DNA of 13,788 nucleotides from Actinomycetota bacterium. Lineage in GTDB: Bacteria; Actinomycetota; Thermoleophilia; Gaiellales; Gaiellaceae. The stretch covers positions 1 through 13,788 of the forward strand of contig JAIBJP010000030.1 in NCBI GenBank assembly GCA_020029625.1, read 5' to 3'. Of this stretch, positions 1-11,195 are shown one piece after another. Position 1 is the stretch's first letter; each line of letters begins with the position of its first letter. The notes beneath the pieces are model-generated. The model ran no database searches and was not told the origin of the DNA. It saw only the letters and a program-made list of their open reading frames with translations. Made by a program: the position numbers and the translations under genes.

Positions 1-2
1 TG

Positions 3-59
3 GGCTCCGGCGATGACGCCCGCGAGCGCTTTCGCCGCTTCGCCCGCGACCTGGACTAG
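3..59 (+). CDS. C-terminal end of an unidentified protein (partial)
   Basis: The first 59 bases read in one frame as the tail of a protein ending in ...RERFRRFARDLD, followed by TAG at 57-59. Nearly every codon ends in G or C, as in the real genes of this window, and the frame stops 3 nt before the stop codon of the convergent acs gene. That fits the end-to-end packing seen at other junctions here. Only 18 residues are visible. They are charged, look helical, and do not identify a family. The other reading, plain intergenic DNA downstream of acs, cannot be excluded from so short a piece. Confidence 0.45.
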   Translation, partial: GSGDDARERFRRFARDLD

Positions 60-62
60 TGG

Positions 63-2036
<1,974 letters not shown>

Positions 2037-2038
2037 CT

Positions 2039-2045
2039 GGGAGGA
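2039..2045 (+). promoter_or_regulatory. Ribosome binding site of the M23 peptidase gene
   Basis: GGGAGGA ends 3 nt before the ATG at 2049. It is a strong Shine-Dalgarno match and fixes the start well inside the longer open frame, which extends upstream only across the antisense of acs. An in-frame GTG at 2094 is a weaker alternative without such a site. Confidence 0.7.
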
Positions 2046-2048
2046 AAT

Positions 2049-3497
2049 ATGACCGATAGCAAAGCGGCCGTGTACAGCGATAACCTCTTGTTCGTGCGAG
2101 CGAGGATCGCCTTTGGAGTCGTGCTCGCCTTGGGAGCGCTGGCGGCCGGCGGCTCCGCGGGAGCGGCCGTCTCCCAGGCCGCGGCCTCGGCGAGTTCCTT
2201 CGGCGTGCGCGTCGTCGTGCCCGGGCGGAACACCGTCACCGCCGGAGCGATCTCGTCGCCGCCTCAGGCGGCTGCTTCGCTCGTCAGTTGGGTCCATGCG
2301 AGCGGCGCAGTCTCCGTCGGCGAGATTGCGGCCGGGACAGAGGCGACCGGAACCGACGGCCGTGGCAGCGGGCGAGCGATCACGTCTGTGAGCGGAGTGT
2401 CGCTGTTCGGTGGCGAGCTCACCGCCGATTCCGTCGATCTACGCGCCACCTCGCACGCCACCTCGAGGGTCGCCGGAGGCAGCCTGGCCGAGTCCACTCT
2501 CACGAACCTGGTGGTGCTGGGGCAACCCGTGGCGGCGGGGATCAACGCGCGCGTCCCGCTCGGAGACTGGGGCTACGCGACGCTCCTGGAGCAGGCTGTC
2601 GTCCGTCAGAACACCACGACGAGACGTGGCCACCGCGGGTTCGTAACGGGCATACACGTCCGCCTGACCGCCGACCACGGCGGGCTTCCGGCGGGCACGG
2701 AGATCTTCGTCGGCTATGCAGAGGCCGCCGCGACCGCGCTGAAGGGCTCGCCGGCGCCTCCGCAGCCGCTACCCCAACCGACGCCCACTCCTCCACCTCC
2801 ACCTACGCATCCGGCGCCTCCGCCGGTCGTCCATCCGACGCCGTCCGGCGTGAAGCCCCAGCTGACGAGCGGCGGCTATGTCTTCCCCGTCTACGGCCCC
2901 TCGTCGTTCGGCGACGACTTCGGCGCTCCGCGGGCCGACACGGTGTGGCACCACGGCAACGACATCTTTGCGCCGAAGGGTGCTCCCATCCTCGCCGTGG
3001 CGGAGGGGACGCTCTTCCTCGTCGGGTGGAACACCGTCGGCGGAAACCGCTTGTGGCTCCGAGACCTGCAGGGGAACGAGTTCTACTACGCTCATCTCTC
3101 CGCTTTCTCGCCGCTCGCGGGCGACGGGGCGCACGTCCAGGCCGGCGACGTGATCGGCTTCGTCGGGGCGACAGGTGACGCCGAGGGAACGCCGCCGCAC
3201 GTCCACTTCGAGGTCCACCCGGTCGAGCTCCGCTGGAAGGGTTACGACGGCGTCGTCAATCCCTATCCCTATCTGCTCGCGTGGAAGCGCCAGACCGACC
3301 TCAGCTTCGACGTAGGCGCATGGAGCCCGCCGGGCTCCAAGGCGCCGGCGCCGGCGGCCGTCCTGCTCGAGGCCGATGACATCTCGACCATGAGCGGCCT
3401 CGACCCCGCCGCCTTCTCGACTCTGCTCGACATGGGTCCGCTGTTCGGCGAGGGACCGCCCGGGCCCACGATTGTCGAGGCAAAATCCGCCGGCTAG
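2049..3497 (+). CDS. Secreted M23 (LytM-type) zinc metallopeptidase with N-terminal anchor-P-like domain
   Basis: A 482-residue exported protein. An N-terminal hydrophobic stretch (about residues 18-45, ending near AGAAVSQA) looks like a signal peptide. Residues about 55-230 form a Gly/Ala/Ser/Val-rich beta domain. Its pattern (SGVSLFGGELTADSV, then STLTNLVVLGQPV, then GIHVRL and GLPAGTEIFVGYA) resembles the 'choice-of-anchor P' domain of actinobacterial secreted proteins. A proline-rich linker follows (about 238-275). The M23 domain occupies about 280-405. Its zinc ligands are visible: H301 and D305 in HHGND, and H386 in the HVHFEVHP motif (H384-V-H386). YYAHLS is the usual intervening motif. 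M23 enzymes cut peptide cross-bridges in peptidoglycan, and all key residues are present, so activity is likely. About 75 residues after the domain match nothing I know. The gene is monocistronic: divergent from acs and convergent with the YtxH-like gene. Confidence 0.9.
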   Translation: MTDSKAAVYSDNLLFVRARIAFGVVLALGALAAGGSAGAAVSQAAASASSFGVRVVVPGRNTVTAGAISSPPQAAASLVSWVHASGAVSVGEIAAGTEATGTDGRGSGRAITSVSGVSLFGGELTADSVDLRATSHATSRVAGGSLAESTLTNLVVLGQPVAAGINARVPLGDWGYATLLEQAVVRQNTTTRRGHRGFVTGIHVRLTADHGGLPAGTEIFVGYAEAAATALKGSPAPPQPLPQPTPTPPPPPTHPAPPPVVHPTPSGVKPQLTSGGYVFPVYGPSSFGDDFGAPRADTVWHHGNDIFAPKGAPILAVAEGTLFLVGWNTVGGNRLWLRDLQGNEFYYAHLSAFSPLAGDGAHVQAGDVIGFVGATGDAEGTPPHVHFEVHPVELRWKGYDGVVNPYPYLLAWKRQTDLSFDVGAWSPPGSKAPAPAAVLLEADDISTMSGLDPAAFSTLLDMGPLFGEGPPGPTIVEAKSAG

Positions 3498-3543
3498 TCA
3501 TCGGCCGAAATCTACGGCTGCGCCGCGATCTCGGCCGAGATGA
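3498..3543. repeat. Palindrome and repeated TCGGCCGA between convergent genes; possible weak bidirectional terminator
   Basis: The 73-bp gap between the M23 stop and the YtxH-like stop contains a perfect 14-bp palindrome, ATCTCGGCCGAGAT (3528-3541), and an earlier copy of its core, TCGGCCGA (3501-3508). TCATC at 3498 can also pair with GATGA at 3539-3543, and GGCCGA with TCGGCC, giving an imperfect longer hairpin with a two-base bulge. There is no U-tract on either strand, so a classical intrinsic terminator is not supported. The position between two converging transcripts makes a role in 3'-end formation reasonable. Confidence 0.35.
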
Positions 3544-3570
3544 ACTGGGCCGTCAGGTCAGATCAGCGCG

Positions 3571-3993
3571 CTACTGCTCGTTCGACTGGTTGTTGTAGGA
3601 CTCGAAGGGCTGCTCGGGGCCGAACAGCCTGTCCTTCAGCCACCGGCGCGTGTCGGGACCCGTTGCCGGGTTGAAGAGGACGCCCAGTGCGATCCCCGCG
3701 AGGAGCAGTGAAGCGTTCCGCCCGGTGTGCGAGTCCTTGCCCTGCACGCGCTGACCGGCTTGGCGAAGCTCCTCGACTGCCTTCCTGAGCTCCTTCTGGA
3801 GATCCTTGTCCCGGGCCACCTTCAGCGCCACGCCGGTGGTGCCGCGATCGCCCAGGAGCTCGGCATAGATGCGTCGCGCCGACTCGTACGCGTGCTTGAC
3901 GTTGTCGTGCAGGTCCTCGTCGCGGGCGAGCCGCTCGACGTACGGCCGCGCTGTATCCACGGCGTCGCTCATCCTGTCCTTTGCCTTCGCCAT
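3571..3993 (-). CDS. YtxH-like membrane-anchored helical protein
   Basis: A 140-residue protein of unknown function. The N-terminal two thirds is charged and helical and contains two related segments, residues about 19-46 and 56-83, each with the pattern ARD-[EK]-DL followed by a long amphipathic helix. This suggests an internal duplication with an offset of 37 residues. A single hydrophobic segment follows at about 93-108, running into NPATGPDTRRWLKDRL. That matches the YtxH-type pattern of a short membrane helix followed by an AP-x-SG-x-ETR-like motif. Many actinobacteria encode such small proteins, but their job is not established. ATG at 3993 is supported by AAAGGA about 8 nt upstream. 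It lies 35 nt downstream of lon on the same strand with no obvious terminator between them, so it is probably the last gene of the hsp20-lon transcript and may be made with the stress response. Confidence 0.8.
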   Translation of the reverse strand: MAKAKDRMSDAVDTARPYVERLARDEDLHDNVKHAYESARRIYAELLGDRGTTGVALKVARDKDLQKELRKAVEELRQAGQRVQGKDSHTGRNASLLLAGIALGVLFNPATGPDTRRWLKDRLFGPEQPFESYNNQSNEQ

Positions 3994-4028
3994 TCGTCTC
4001 GTCCTTTCTTGGTTTTCGCGGGAAGTAT

Positions 4029-6418
<2,390 letters not shown>

Positions 6419-6422
<4 letters not shown>

Positions 6423-6856
6423 GCGCTCCCCCTCGTGGTGATCTGGACGCTCAGCTTGCGGGTGGGCCGTTCGGCGAGCGGAAACGTCACCACGAGCAGC
6501 CCCCGGGAGTAGGTCGCCTCCGCCGCCTCTGCGTCGACGGGCTCGGCGATGGGAATCTGGCGCTCGAACGGTCCGTAGTCGATCTCCATGTGGACGACTC
6601 GCTGCTCCCCCGCGCTCCGGCGACGGATACCACGGATGACGAGAATCCCCTCGGTCAGCACGAGCTCCGTCGCGGCGGGGTCGACGCCTGCGAGCTCGAC
6701 GACGACGGTGACCGCGCGGGGATCCTCGGTGCGGTAGACGTCGACGGCCGGGCGGAAGCCGCGTCGCGAAGCCACGAGCCGGGGCACCTGGCAGAGGTCG
6801 GCGAAGAGCTCCTCCATCTCCAGCTTCAGACGGTCCATGTCCTTGCGCGAGCGCAT
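6419..6856 (-). CDS. Small heat-shock protein, Hsp20/alpha-crystallin family
   Basis: A 145-residue ATP-independent holdase chaperone that keeps unfolding proteins soluble for later refolding or degradation. The alpha-crystallin domain spans about residues 33-135. It starts at FRPAVDVYRTEDPRAVTVVVELAGV, shortened here to the recognisable FRPAVDVY and ELAGVDP elements, continues through GILVIRG and GPFERQIPI, and ends with the A-x-x-x-x-G-[LI]-L signature as ATYSRGLLVVTFPL. The N-terminal arm (about 30 residues) and C-terminal tail are short. ATG at 6856 is preferred because a -10-like TACGAT ends 6 nt upstream, as expected for a leaderless mRNA. ATG at 6838 is an alternative; the open frame up to 6985 lacks Hsp20 features and is antisense to the possible gene at 6872-6991. 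It is the first gene of the hsp20-lon-ytxH-like operon, which couples a holdase to a protease. Confidence 0.92.
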
Positions 6857-6862
6857 GAGACA

Positions 6863-6868
6863 ATCGTA
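6863..6868 (-). promoter_or_regulatory. Candidate -10 element of a leaderless hsp20-lon transcript
   Basis: On the minus strand TACGAT is followed by six bases and then the hsp20 ATG (6856). This TANNNT-N6-ATG layout is typical of leaderless actinobacterial genes. A TTTGAC lies about 15 bp further upstream (6884-6889), a shorter spacing than usual, so the -35 match is weak. No HrcA (CIRCE) or HspR (HAIR) inverted repeat is visible nearby. Confidence 0.4.
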
Positions 6869-6871
6869 CCC

Positions 6872-6991
6872 GTGGGCCGCATCGTCAAAGTCTCCGGCGC
6901 CGCCTTCGGCCTCCTTCTGTATCTCTGGTTCGCGGGGGTCAAGAACGTCGATCGGGTGAAGGAACGGAAGCGATCGCGCGGGCACGTTTGA
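6872..6991 (+). CDS. Possible 39-residue single-pass membrane protein
   Basis: A GTG-initiated frame encodes 39 residues beginning MGRIVKVSGAAF. One hydrophobic segment (about residues 7-22, including GLLLYLWFAGV) is followed by a strongly basic C-terminus (KERKRSRGH). Almost all codons end in G or C, as in neighbouring genes. The layout, membrane helix then positive tail, predicts an N-out/C-in small membrane protein. No Shine-Dalgarno sequence precedes the GTG; a GACAAT seven bases upstream could serve as a -10 for a leaderless mRNA. It starts 15 nt from the divergent hsp20 start, and its stop codon overlaps the -35 of the MMPL promoter. I do not recognise a family. The alternative is that this is simply the intergenic region between hsp20 and the MMPL gene. 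Confidence 0.45.
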   Translation: MGRIVKVSGAAFGLLLYLWFAGVKNVDRVKERKRSRGHV

Positions 6992-7016
6992 CGTGACGCG
7001 TAGCCTCCACTAACTT
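6988..7016 (+). promoter_or_regulatory. Sigma-70-type promoter of the MMPL gene
   Basis: TTGACG (6988-6993), a 17-bp spacer and TAACTT (7011-7016) form a good housekeeping promoter. Transcription would start near 7023, giving a leader of about 25 nt before the GTG at 7048. The leader contains the GAGGAG ribosome binding site at 7037-7042. Confidence 0.65.
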
Positions 7017-7047
7017 AGTCGGCGCTAACCCTCCCCGAGGAGTCCGC

Positions 7048-9222
7048 GTGGAGCGCTTCACCCGCACGATGATTCGGTATCGCTGGGCGGTCCTGGCCGT
7101 CTGGCTCGTTCTCCTCGTCGTGTCTGTAATGGCCATGTCGGGACTCAGCGCCCTCCTGACGAACCGCTTCACCCTCCCCGGGACGGACACCGATCGGACC
7201 GAGAAGATCCTCGAGCAGCACTTCGGCCAGAAGACCACGGGCTCGTTCAGCCTCGTCGTCCAGGGCCCGCCCGGCTCTGCCGAGCGGCTCGTCCCCCTAG
7301 TGCGGGAACGCGCGGCGAAGGCCGCAGCGGAGCTGCCGACGGGCAAGCTTGCCGGCGTCCAGGTGGTCTCCGGCTCGGTCGTGTCGGCGACGATCGTGTC
7401 GAACCTCGAGCCTGCCGACGCTAAGGGGTACACGGACGACATGCGCGCGGCGGCGGGCAAGATTCCCGGCGCGCAGGTCTACGTATCGGGCCAGGCGGCG
7501 ATCGAGCACGACCTCGACCCGGTGTTCGCCCACGACCTCAAGGTCGGCGAGCTCTACATCGCCATCCCGATCGCGGTCCTCATCCTCGCCTTCGTCTTCG
7601 GCACAACCGCGTTCGTCCTTCCGCTGCTGTTCGCGGGCTTCGCCATTCCGACCACCCTGTCGATCATCTGGATCTTCGCCCACTTCATGGAGCTGACGAC
7701 GTACCTGCAGAACCTCGTCATGCTCATCGGCCTCGGGATCGCCATCGACTACTCCCTCCTTGTGGTCTACCGGTACCGAGAGGAGCTCCTCGGTGGGAAG
7801 TCCAAGGAAGACGCGCTCGTGCGGACGATGCAGACGGCCGGGCGCGCGGTCGTCTTCAGCGGCTCGGCGGTGGGAATCGGACTCGCGCTCATGCTCTTCA
7901 TGCCCTTGCCCTTCATGCGTGGGTTCGGCATCGGCGGCTTCGCGATTCCGATCGTCTCCGTTCTGTGCGCGCTCACGCTGCTCCCGGTCCTGCTCTATTT
8001 CCTCGGGGCGAAGCTCGACCGCGTCCGGCTGGTGCCGAAACGGGTCCTGGCCCGTCGCGATGCCGAGTACAACTTCTGGATGCGCCTGGCGCACGCGATT
8101 CAGCGCCGGCCCGCAGTCTTCGCCGCAGGCACGGTTGTAGTTCTCCTCGCGCTCGCCTCGCCGGTGTTCGCGCTCCAGCTCGGGCCCGGGTCCAACAAGG
8201 GCATTCCGCAGAACCTCGAGGGTGTCCAGGGACTCAACGTCATCTCCGGCGCGCTCGGAGAGGGCGCGCTCGCGCCCACCGTGATCGCCGGGGATACGGG
8301 CCGGCCGCGCGGAGCCGAGGCGCCCGCCGTTCGAGCGGCCATCGACGAGCTGATCGCGGGCCTGCGGAAGGACCCCGAAGTGGCCCGCGCCACCTTCGAC
8401 GAATCGCGCCAGCACGTCGATCCGACGGGTCGCTACTTCCAGATCGAGGTCGTGGGAAAGAGCGAGTACGGATCGCCGCCGGCACTCGATTTCGTGCACC
8501 GCCTCCGTGACCGGATCATCCCGGCTGCCGGTTTCCCCGAAGGAGTCCAGGTCTACGCGGGCGGAGGCCCGCCGAGCGGCGTCGACTTCCTCGAGCTCAC
8601 CTACGGCGCGTTCCCCTGGCTCGTGCTCGGGGTCTTGCTGCTCACCTACATCCTGCTTCTGCGGGCGTTCCGCTCCATGGTTCTTCCGCTCAAGGCGATC
8701 ATTCTCAACCTGCTCTCGATCGGAGCGGCCTACGGCGTGCTCGTGATGTTCTTCAAGTGGGGAGGGGCGGACGCGGTCGGGCTGATCTCATTCGACCAGA
8801 TCGAGGGCTGGATTCCGGTGTTTATCTTCGCCATGGTCTTCGGGCTCTCCATGGACTACGAGGTCTTCCTCGTCAGCCGGATGCGCGAGGAATGGGACGC
8901 CGGTCGCCCGAACGCCGAGGCCGTGGCGCTCGGCCTGGCCAAGACCGGACGCATCGTCACGGCCGCCGGGCTCGTCATGTTCGCGGCGTTCATGGGCTTC
9001 GTCGCCGGCTCGATCGTCGGCCTGCAGCAGTTTGGCTTCGGGCTGGCAGTGGCGATCCTGCTCGATGTGACGATAGTGCGGGCCCTGCTGGTTCCGAGCG
9101 CCATGGAGCTCTTCGGACGCTGGAACTGGTGGTTGCCCGAGAACGTCGCTCGAGTCTTCCGCGTGAAGCCTTCGCCGCTGGCGTCGAAGTCGCGTCCGGC
9201 GATGAGCCCCAGCGGGCGTTAG
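7048..9222 (+). CDS. MMPL/RND-family membrane transporter
   Basis: A 724-residue inner-membrane exporter of the MMPL branch of the RND superfamily, which typically moves lipids or other hydrophobic compounds using the proton gradient. It shows the duplicated RND plan. TM1 (about 12-31) is followed by an extracytoplasmic domain (about 35-165) and a TM2-6 bundle (about 170-330). The second half repeats this with TM7 near 365-385, a soluble loop of about 140 residues, and TM8-12 (about 525-700). Each bundle carries the Asp-Tyr pair of MmpL proton relays: GLGIAIDYSLLVVYRYRE (D234, Y235) and FGLSMDYEVFLVSRMRE (D603, Y604). The C-terminus near RWNWWLPE is also typical. GTG at 7048 has GAGGAG five bases upstream. 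The substrate cannot be told from sequence, and no lipid-biosynthesis gene is adjacent. It has its own promoter and is followed after 71 nt by the macro-domain gene. Confidence 0.93.
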   Translation: MERFTRTMIRYRWAVLAVWLVLLVVSVMAMSGLSALLTNRFTLPGTDTDRTEKILEQHFGQKTTGSFSLVVQGPPGSAERLVPLVRERAAKAAAELPTGKLAGVQVVSGSVVSATIVSNLEPADAKGYTDDMRAAAGKIPGAQVYVSGQAAIEHDLDPVFAHDLKVGELYIAIPIAVLILAFVFGTTAFVLPLLFAGFAIPTTLSIIWIFAHFMELTTYLQNLVMLIGLGIAIDYSLLVVYRYREELLGGKSKEDALVRTMQTAGRAVVFSGSAVGIGLALMLFMPLPFMRGFGIGGFAIPIVSVLCALTLLPVLLYFLGAKLDRVRLVPKRVLARRDAEYNFWMRLAHAIQRRPAVFAAGTVVVLLALASPVFALQLGPGSNKGIPQNLEGVQGLNVISGALGEGALAPTVIAGDTGRPRGAEAPAVRAAIDELIAGLRKDPEVARATFDESRQHVDPTGRYFQIEVVGKSEYGSPPALDFVHRLRDRIIPAAGFPEGVQVYAGGGPPSGVDFLELTYGAFPWLVLGVLLLTYILLLRAFRSMVLPLKAIILNLLSIGAAYGVLVMFFKWGGADAVGLISFDQIEGWIPVFIFAMVFGLSMDYEVFLVSRMREEWDAGRPNAEAVALGLAKTGRIVTAAGLVMFAAFMGFVAGSIVGLQQFGFGLAVAILLDVTIVRALLVPSAMELFGRWNWWLPENVARVFRVKPSPLASKSRPAMSPSGR

Positions 9223-9259
9223 ATGGTTGAGCGGAAAGTGTGTCGCCGCCACGGTTTAC

Positions 9260-9287
9260 GATCAGTTTTCGATCAATCATCTAAGTT
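9260..9287 (+). promoter_or_regulatory. Candidate leaderless promoter and GATCA direct repeat before the macro-domain gene
   Basis: TAAGTT (9282-9287) is followed by six bases and the GTG at 9294, matching the TANNNT-N6-start layout of leaderless genes. No convincing -35 is present at 16-18 bp. Instead, two GATCA copies start 11 bp apart (9260 and 9271), on one face of the helix just upstream of the -10, where an activator could bind. No Shine-Dalgarno sequence precedes the GTG. Confidence 0.4.
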
Positions 9288-9293
9288 GCCTGT

Positions 9294-9794
9294 GTGCAGC
9301 TCGACGTAGTCGAGGGCGACATCGCGGAGCTCGAGGTCGACGCCATCGCGAACGCTGCGAACAACCAGCTCTGGATGGGCGCCGGCGTGGCGGGCGCGAT
9401 CAAGCGTGCAGGCGGTAGTGAAATCGAGGCCGAGGCAATGGCGCAAGGACCGATCGAGGTCGGCGAAGCCGTGGTCACGGGCGGCGGAAGCCTGCGCGCC
9501 AGCCATGTCATCCACGGGGCGGTCATGGGTCAGGACCTACGCACCGACGCGGACCTCGTGGCCACGACGACGCGCCGCGTTCTCGAAGTCGCCGACGAGC
9601 TGGGCGCTCGCTCGCTCGGGCTGCCGGCGTTCGGGACCGGTGTCGGGGGCTTTCCGCTCGAAGAGTGTGCCGCGATCATGGTGGGCGAGGCGCGCGCGTA
9701 CGAGCCGCGAAACCTCGAGCGCGTCGTCTTCGCGGTCTTCGGCGATCACGCTGAGGAAGCTTTCCGGCGCGCGCTCGGCGAGCTAGAGGATTAG
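9294..9794 (+). CDS. Stand-alone macro-domain protein (ADP-ribose-binding)
   Basis: The 166-residue protein is a single macro domain and nothing else. Its N-terminus (VVEGDIAELEVDAIANAANN) supplies the GDI and NAAN motifs that contact adenine and the distal ribose. GAGVAGAIKRAGG is the first phosphate-binding loop. LPAFGTGVGGFPLEE is the second, glycine-rich diphosphate loop. Macro domains of this kind bind ADP-ribose, and many hydrolyse ADP-ribose from proteins or nucleic acids or process O-acetyl-ADP-ribose. Which reaction applies is not visible. The SHVIHGAVMG stretch resembles the small thermophile macro proteins more than MacroD-type VIHxVGP. The GTG start is supported by homology beginning at MQLDVVEGD and by the leaderless-type -10 just upstream. 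The stop codon is 2 nt from the convergent kinase stop. No ADP-ribosyltransferase gene lies in the window. Confidence 0.93.
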   Translation: MQLDVVEGDIAELEVDAIANAANNQLWMGAGVAGAIKRAGGSEIEAEAMAQGPIEVGEAVVTGGGSLRASHVIHGAVMGQDLRTDADLVATTTRRVLEVADELGARSLGLPAFGTGVGGFPLEECAAIMVGEARAYEPRNLERVVFAVFGDHAEEAFRRALGELED

Positions 9795-9796
9795 GA

Positions 9797-11170
9797 CTAG
9801 TCCCCGGTCTCGCATTTGGCCCGGGCCTCGTCGATCTCGTCGCGCTGCCCCTGGAGCTCCTCCGAGCGGTCCAGATAACGGAGGGCCTGCTGGCAGCGGC
9901 CGAGCTCGGCAAGGGCCTTGCCCATGTTGTAGGCGGCGTAGGCCTCGTAACGGAAGTCGTCCGCATATGTGTCCTCGAGCGCGTTGAGGGCCCGTCTCTG
10001 CGTCCGTAGCGCGTCCTCCCACCGCTCCTCTCCCAACAGCTGGGTCGCCTCGTCCGTGAGCTGCACGGCTTCGTCGAGGGAAACCTGGCCTGAGGACGCC
10101 TCCGCGGTCGTCGTGACCACGGTCTCCTCCGTCGTCACTGTCACGGGCCCCTGTGTGGGCGGTGCGGTCGTCGAGTTGTCGTCCTGTGAGGTGAGCACGG
10201 CGGCGACGAGGCCTGCTACGAGGGCTGCGGCGAGCGCTGCGAGCAGAAGCGGGATCGCCCAGGGTGGACGCCCCGGTGCGGGCGGGCCGCGCCGTAGAGG
10301 AGGAGGAGGAGCGGCCGGGCGCAGGCGGGTACTCGCCTCGCGTGCCTCGAGAGCGCTTCCCAGCGCGGAGACGAATTCGGCGCCGCTCGAGTAGCGCTCC
10401 CTGGGATCCTTGGCGAGCGCACGCTCGAAGACACGGTCTACCCCACGCGGCAATCCGAGCTGGCGCTCCGACGCGGGCGGGACGGGCTCGTGGATGTGCG
10501 CCGCGGCCTCCGCGGTCTCGGACTGGCGCTCGAACGGACGGCCGCCGGTCAGGAGCTCGTAGCCGACCACTCCCAGGGCATAGCGATCGCTCGCAGGCGT
10601 GGCTGGCTGCCCCAGAGCCTGTTCGGGGGCGAGGTAGCCCGCCGTTCCGAGCACGGTTCCCGCCGCCGTCATGCCGGTGAACGTGTCGTCGGCGATCCGG
10701 GCGATCCCGAAGTCGGCGACCACGAGCTCGTCGCGCGCGTCGAAGAGCAGGTTCGGCGGCTTGACGTCTCGGTGGACGATGCCGAGCTCGTGCGCGGCGT
10801 CGAGGGCCTCGGCGGCCTGCCCGAGCCAGGAAAGAGCGTCGGCTGATTCGACCGGCCCCTGCCGCGTCCGGTCTCCGAGCGTCCCGCCCGGTAGGTACTC
10901 CATGACGATGAACGGGCGCCCCTGCGAGTCTCCGACGTCGAAGATGGTGACGACGTGCGGGTGACCCGAGAGCCGCGCGGCAGCCAGCGCCTCGCGCTTG
11001 AAGCGCTCGCGGAGTTGGTCGTCGCCTGCGAAGCGGTCGTCGAGGACCTTGATCGCGACCTTGCGACCCAGCTCGCGGTCCTCGGCGAGGAAAATCTGGC
11101 CCATGCCGCCGCGCCCGATCGGACGCGGGTCTGCATAGCGGTCGGGGAGCGCCCCTGCCATCAGCGCCAC
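9797..11170 (-). CDS. Membrane Ser/Thr protein kinase (PknB-type) with C-terminal TPR-like domain
   Basis: A 457-residue Hanks-type kinase. The N-terminal kinase domain (about 12-275) is complete: glycine loop IGRGGMG (18-24), VAIK lysine K41, helix-C E60, catalytic HRDVKPPN (133-140), DFG (153-155), activation loop with several Thr (T163, T165, T168, T172, T176), and APE motif APEQ (181-184). A Pro/Arg-rich juxtamembrane linker leads to one membrane helix at about 304-328. Outside is a Thr-rich linker (TTAPPTQGPVTVTTEE) and a helical C-terminus (about 370-450) with TPR-like helices (LLGEERWEDALRTQRRALNALE; AYNMGKALAELGRCQQALRYL, given here as two separate repeats). PknB itself carries PASTA repeats instead. 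GTG at 11170 has AGGA about 10 nt upstream; ATG at 11161 is the alternative. It diverges from spoIID across 126 bp and converges on the macro gene. Confidence 0.93.
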   Translation of the reverse strand: MALMAGALPDRYADPRPIGRGGMGQIFLAEDRELGRKVAIKVLDDRFAGDDQLRERFKREALAAARLSGHPHVVTIFDVGDSQGRPFIVMEYLPGGTLGDRTRQGPVESADALSWLGQAAEALDAAHELGIVHRDVKPPNLLFDARDELVVADFGIARIADDTFTGMTAAGTVLGTAGYLAPEQALGQPATPASDRYALGVVGYELLTGGRPFERQSETAEAAAHIHEPVPPASERQLGLPRGVDRVFERALAKDPRERYSSGAEFVSALGSALEAREASTRLRPAAPPPPLRRGPPAPGRPPWAIPLLLAALAAALVAGLVAAVLTSQDDNSTTAPPTQGPVTVTTEETVVTTTAEASSGQVSLDEAVQLTDEATQLLGEERWEDALRTQRRALNALEDTYADDFRYEAYAAYNMGKALAELGRCQQALRYLDRSEELQGQRDEIDEARAKCETGD

Positions 11171-11195
11171 AGCATGCGTGTCCTAGCCAGGCTCC

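Noticed and set aside
6423..6863. N-terminal extension of the lon frame
   Set aside because: It reads an alternate frame of hsp20. The Lon N-domain and the ATGA junction support the start at 6422.
6857..6985. Extension of hsp20 by 43 residues upstream
   Set aside because: The extra residues show no Hsp20 arm features and are antisense to the possible small membrane protein; a -10-like element sits just before ATG 6856.
7297..8499. 400-residue open frame on the minus strand inside the MMPL gene
   Set aside because: It is the antisense of a clear MMPL transporter. Its composition (very rich in Arg, Glu, Asp, His) is what reversed membrane-protein codons in G+C-rich DNA give, and it has no recognisable motif.
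9797..10680. Plus-strand frames opposite the kinase gene
   Set aside because: Antisense of a complete kinase; Arg/Pro/Ala-rich, without motifs.
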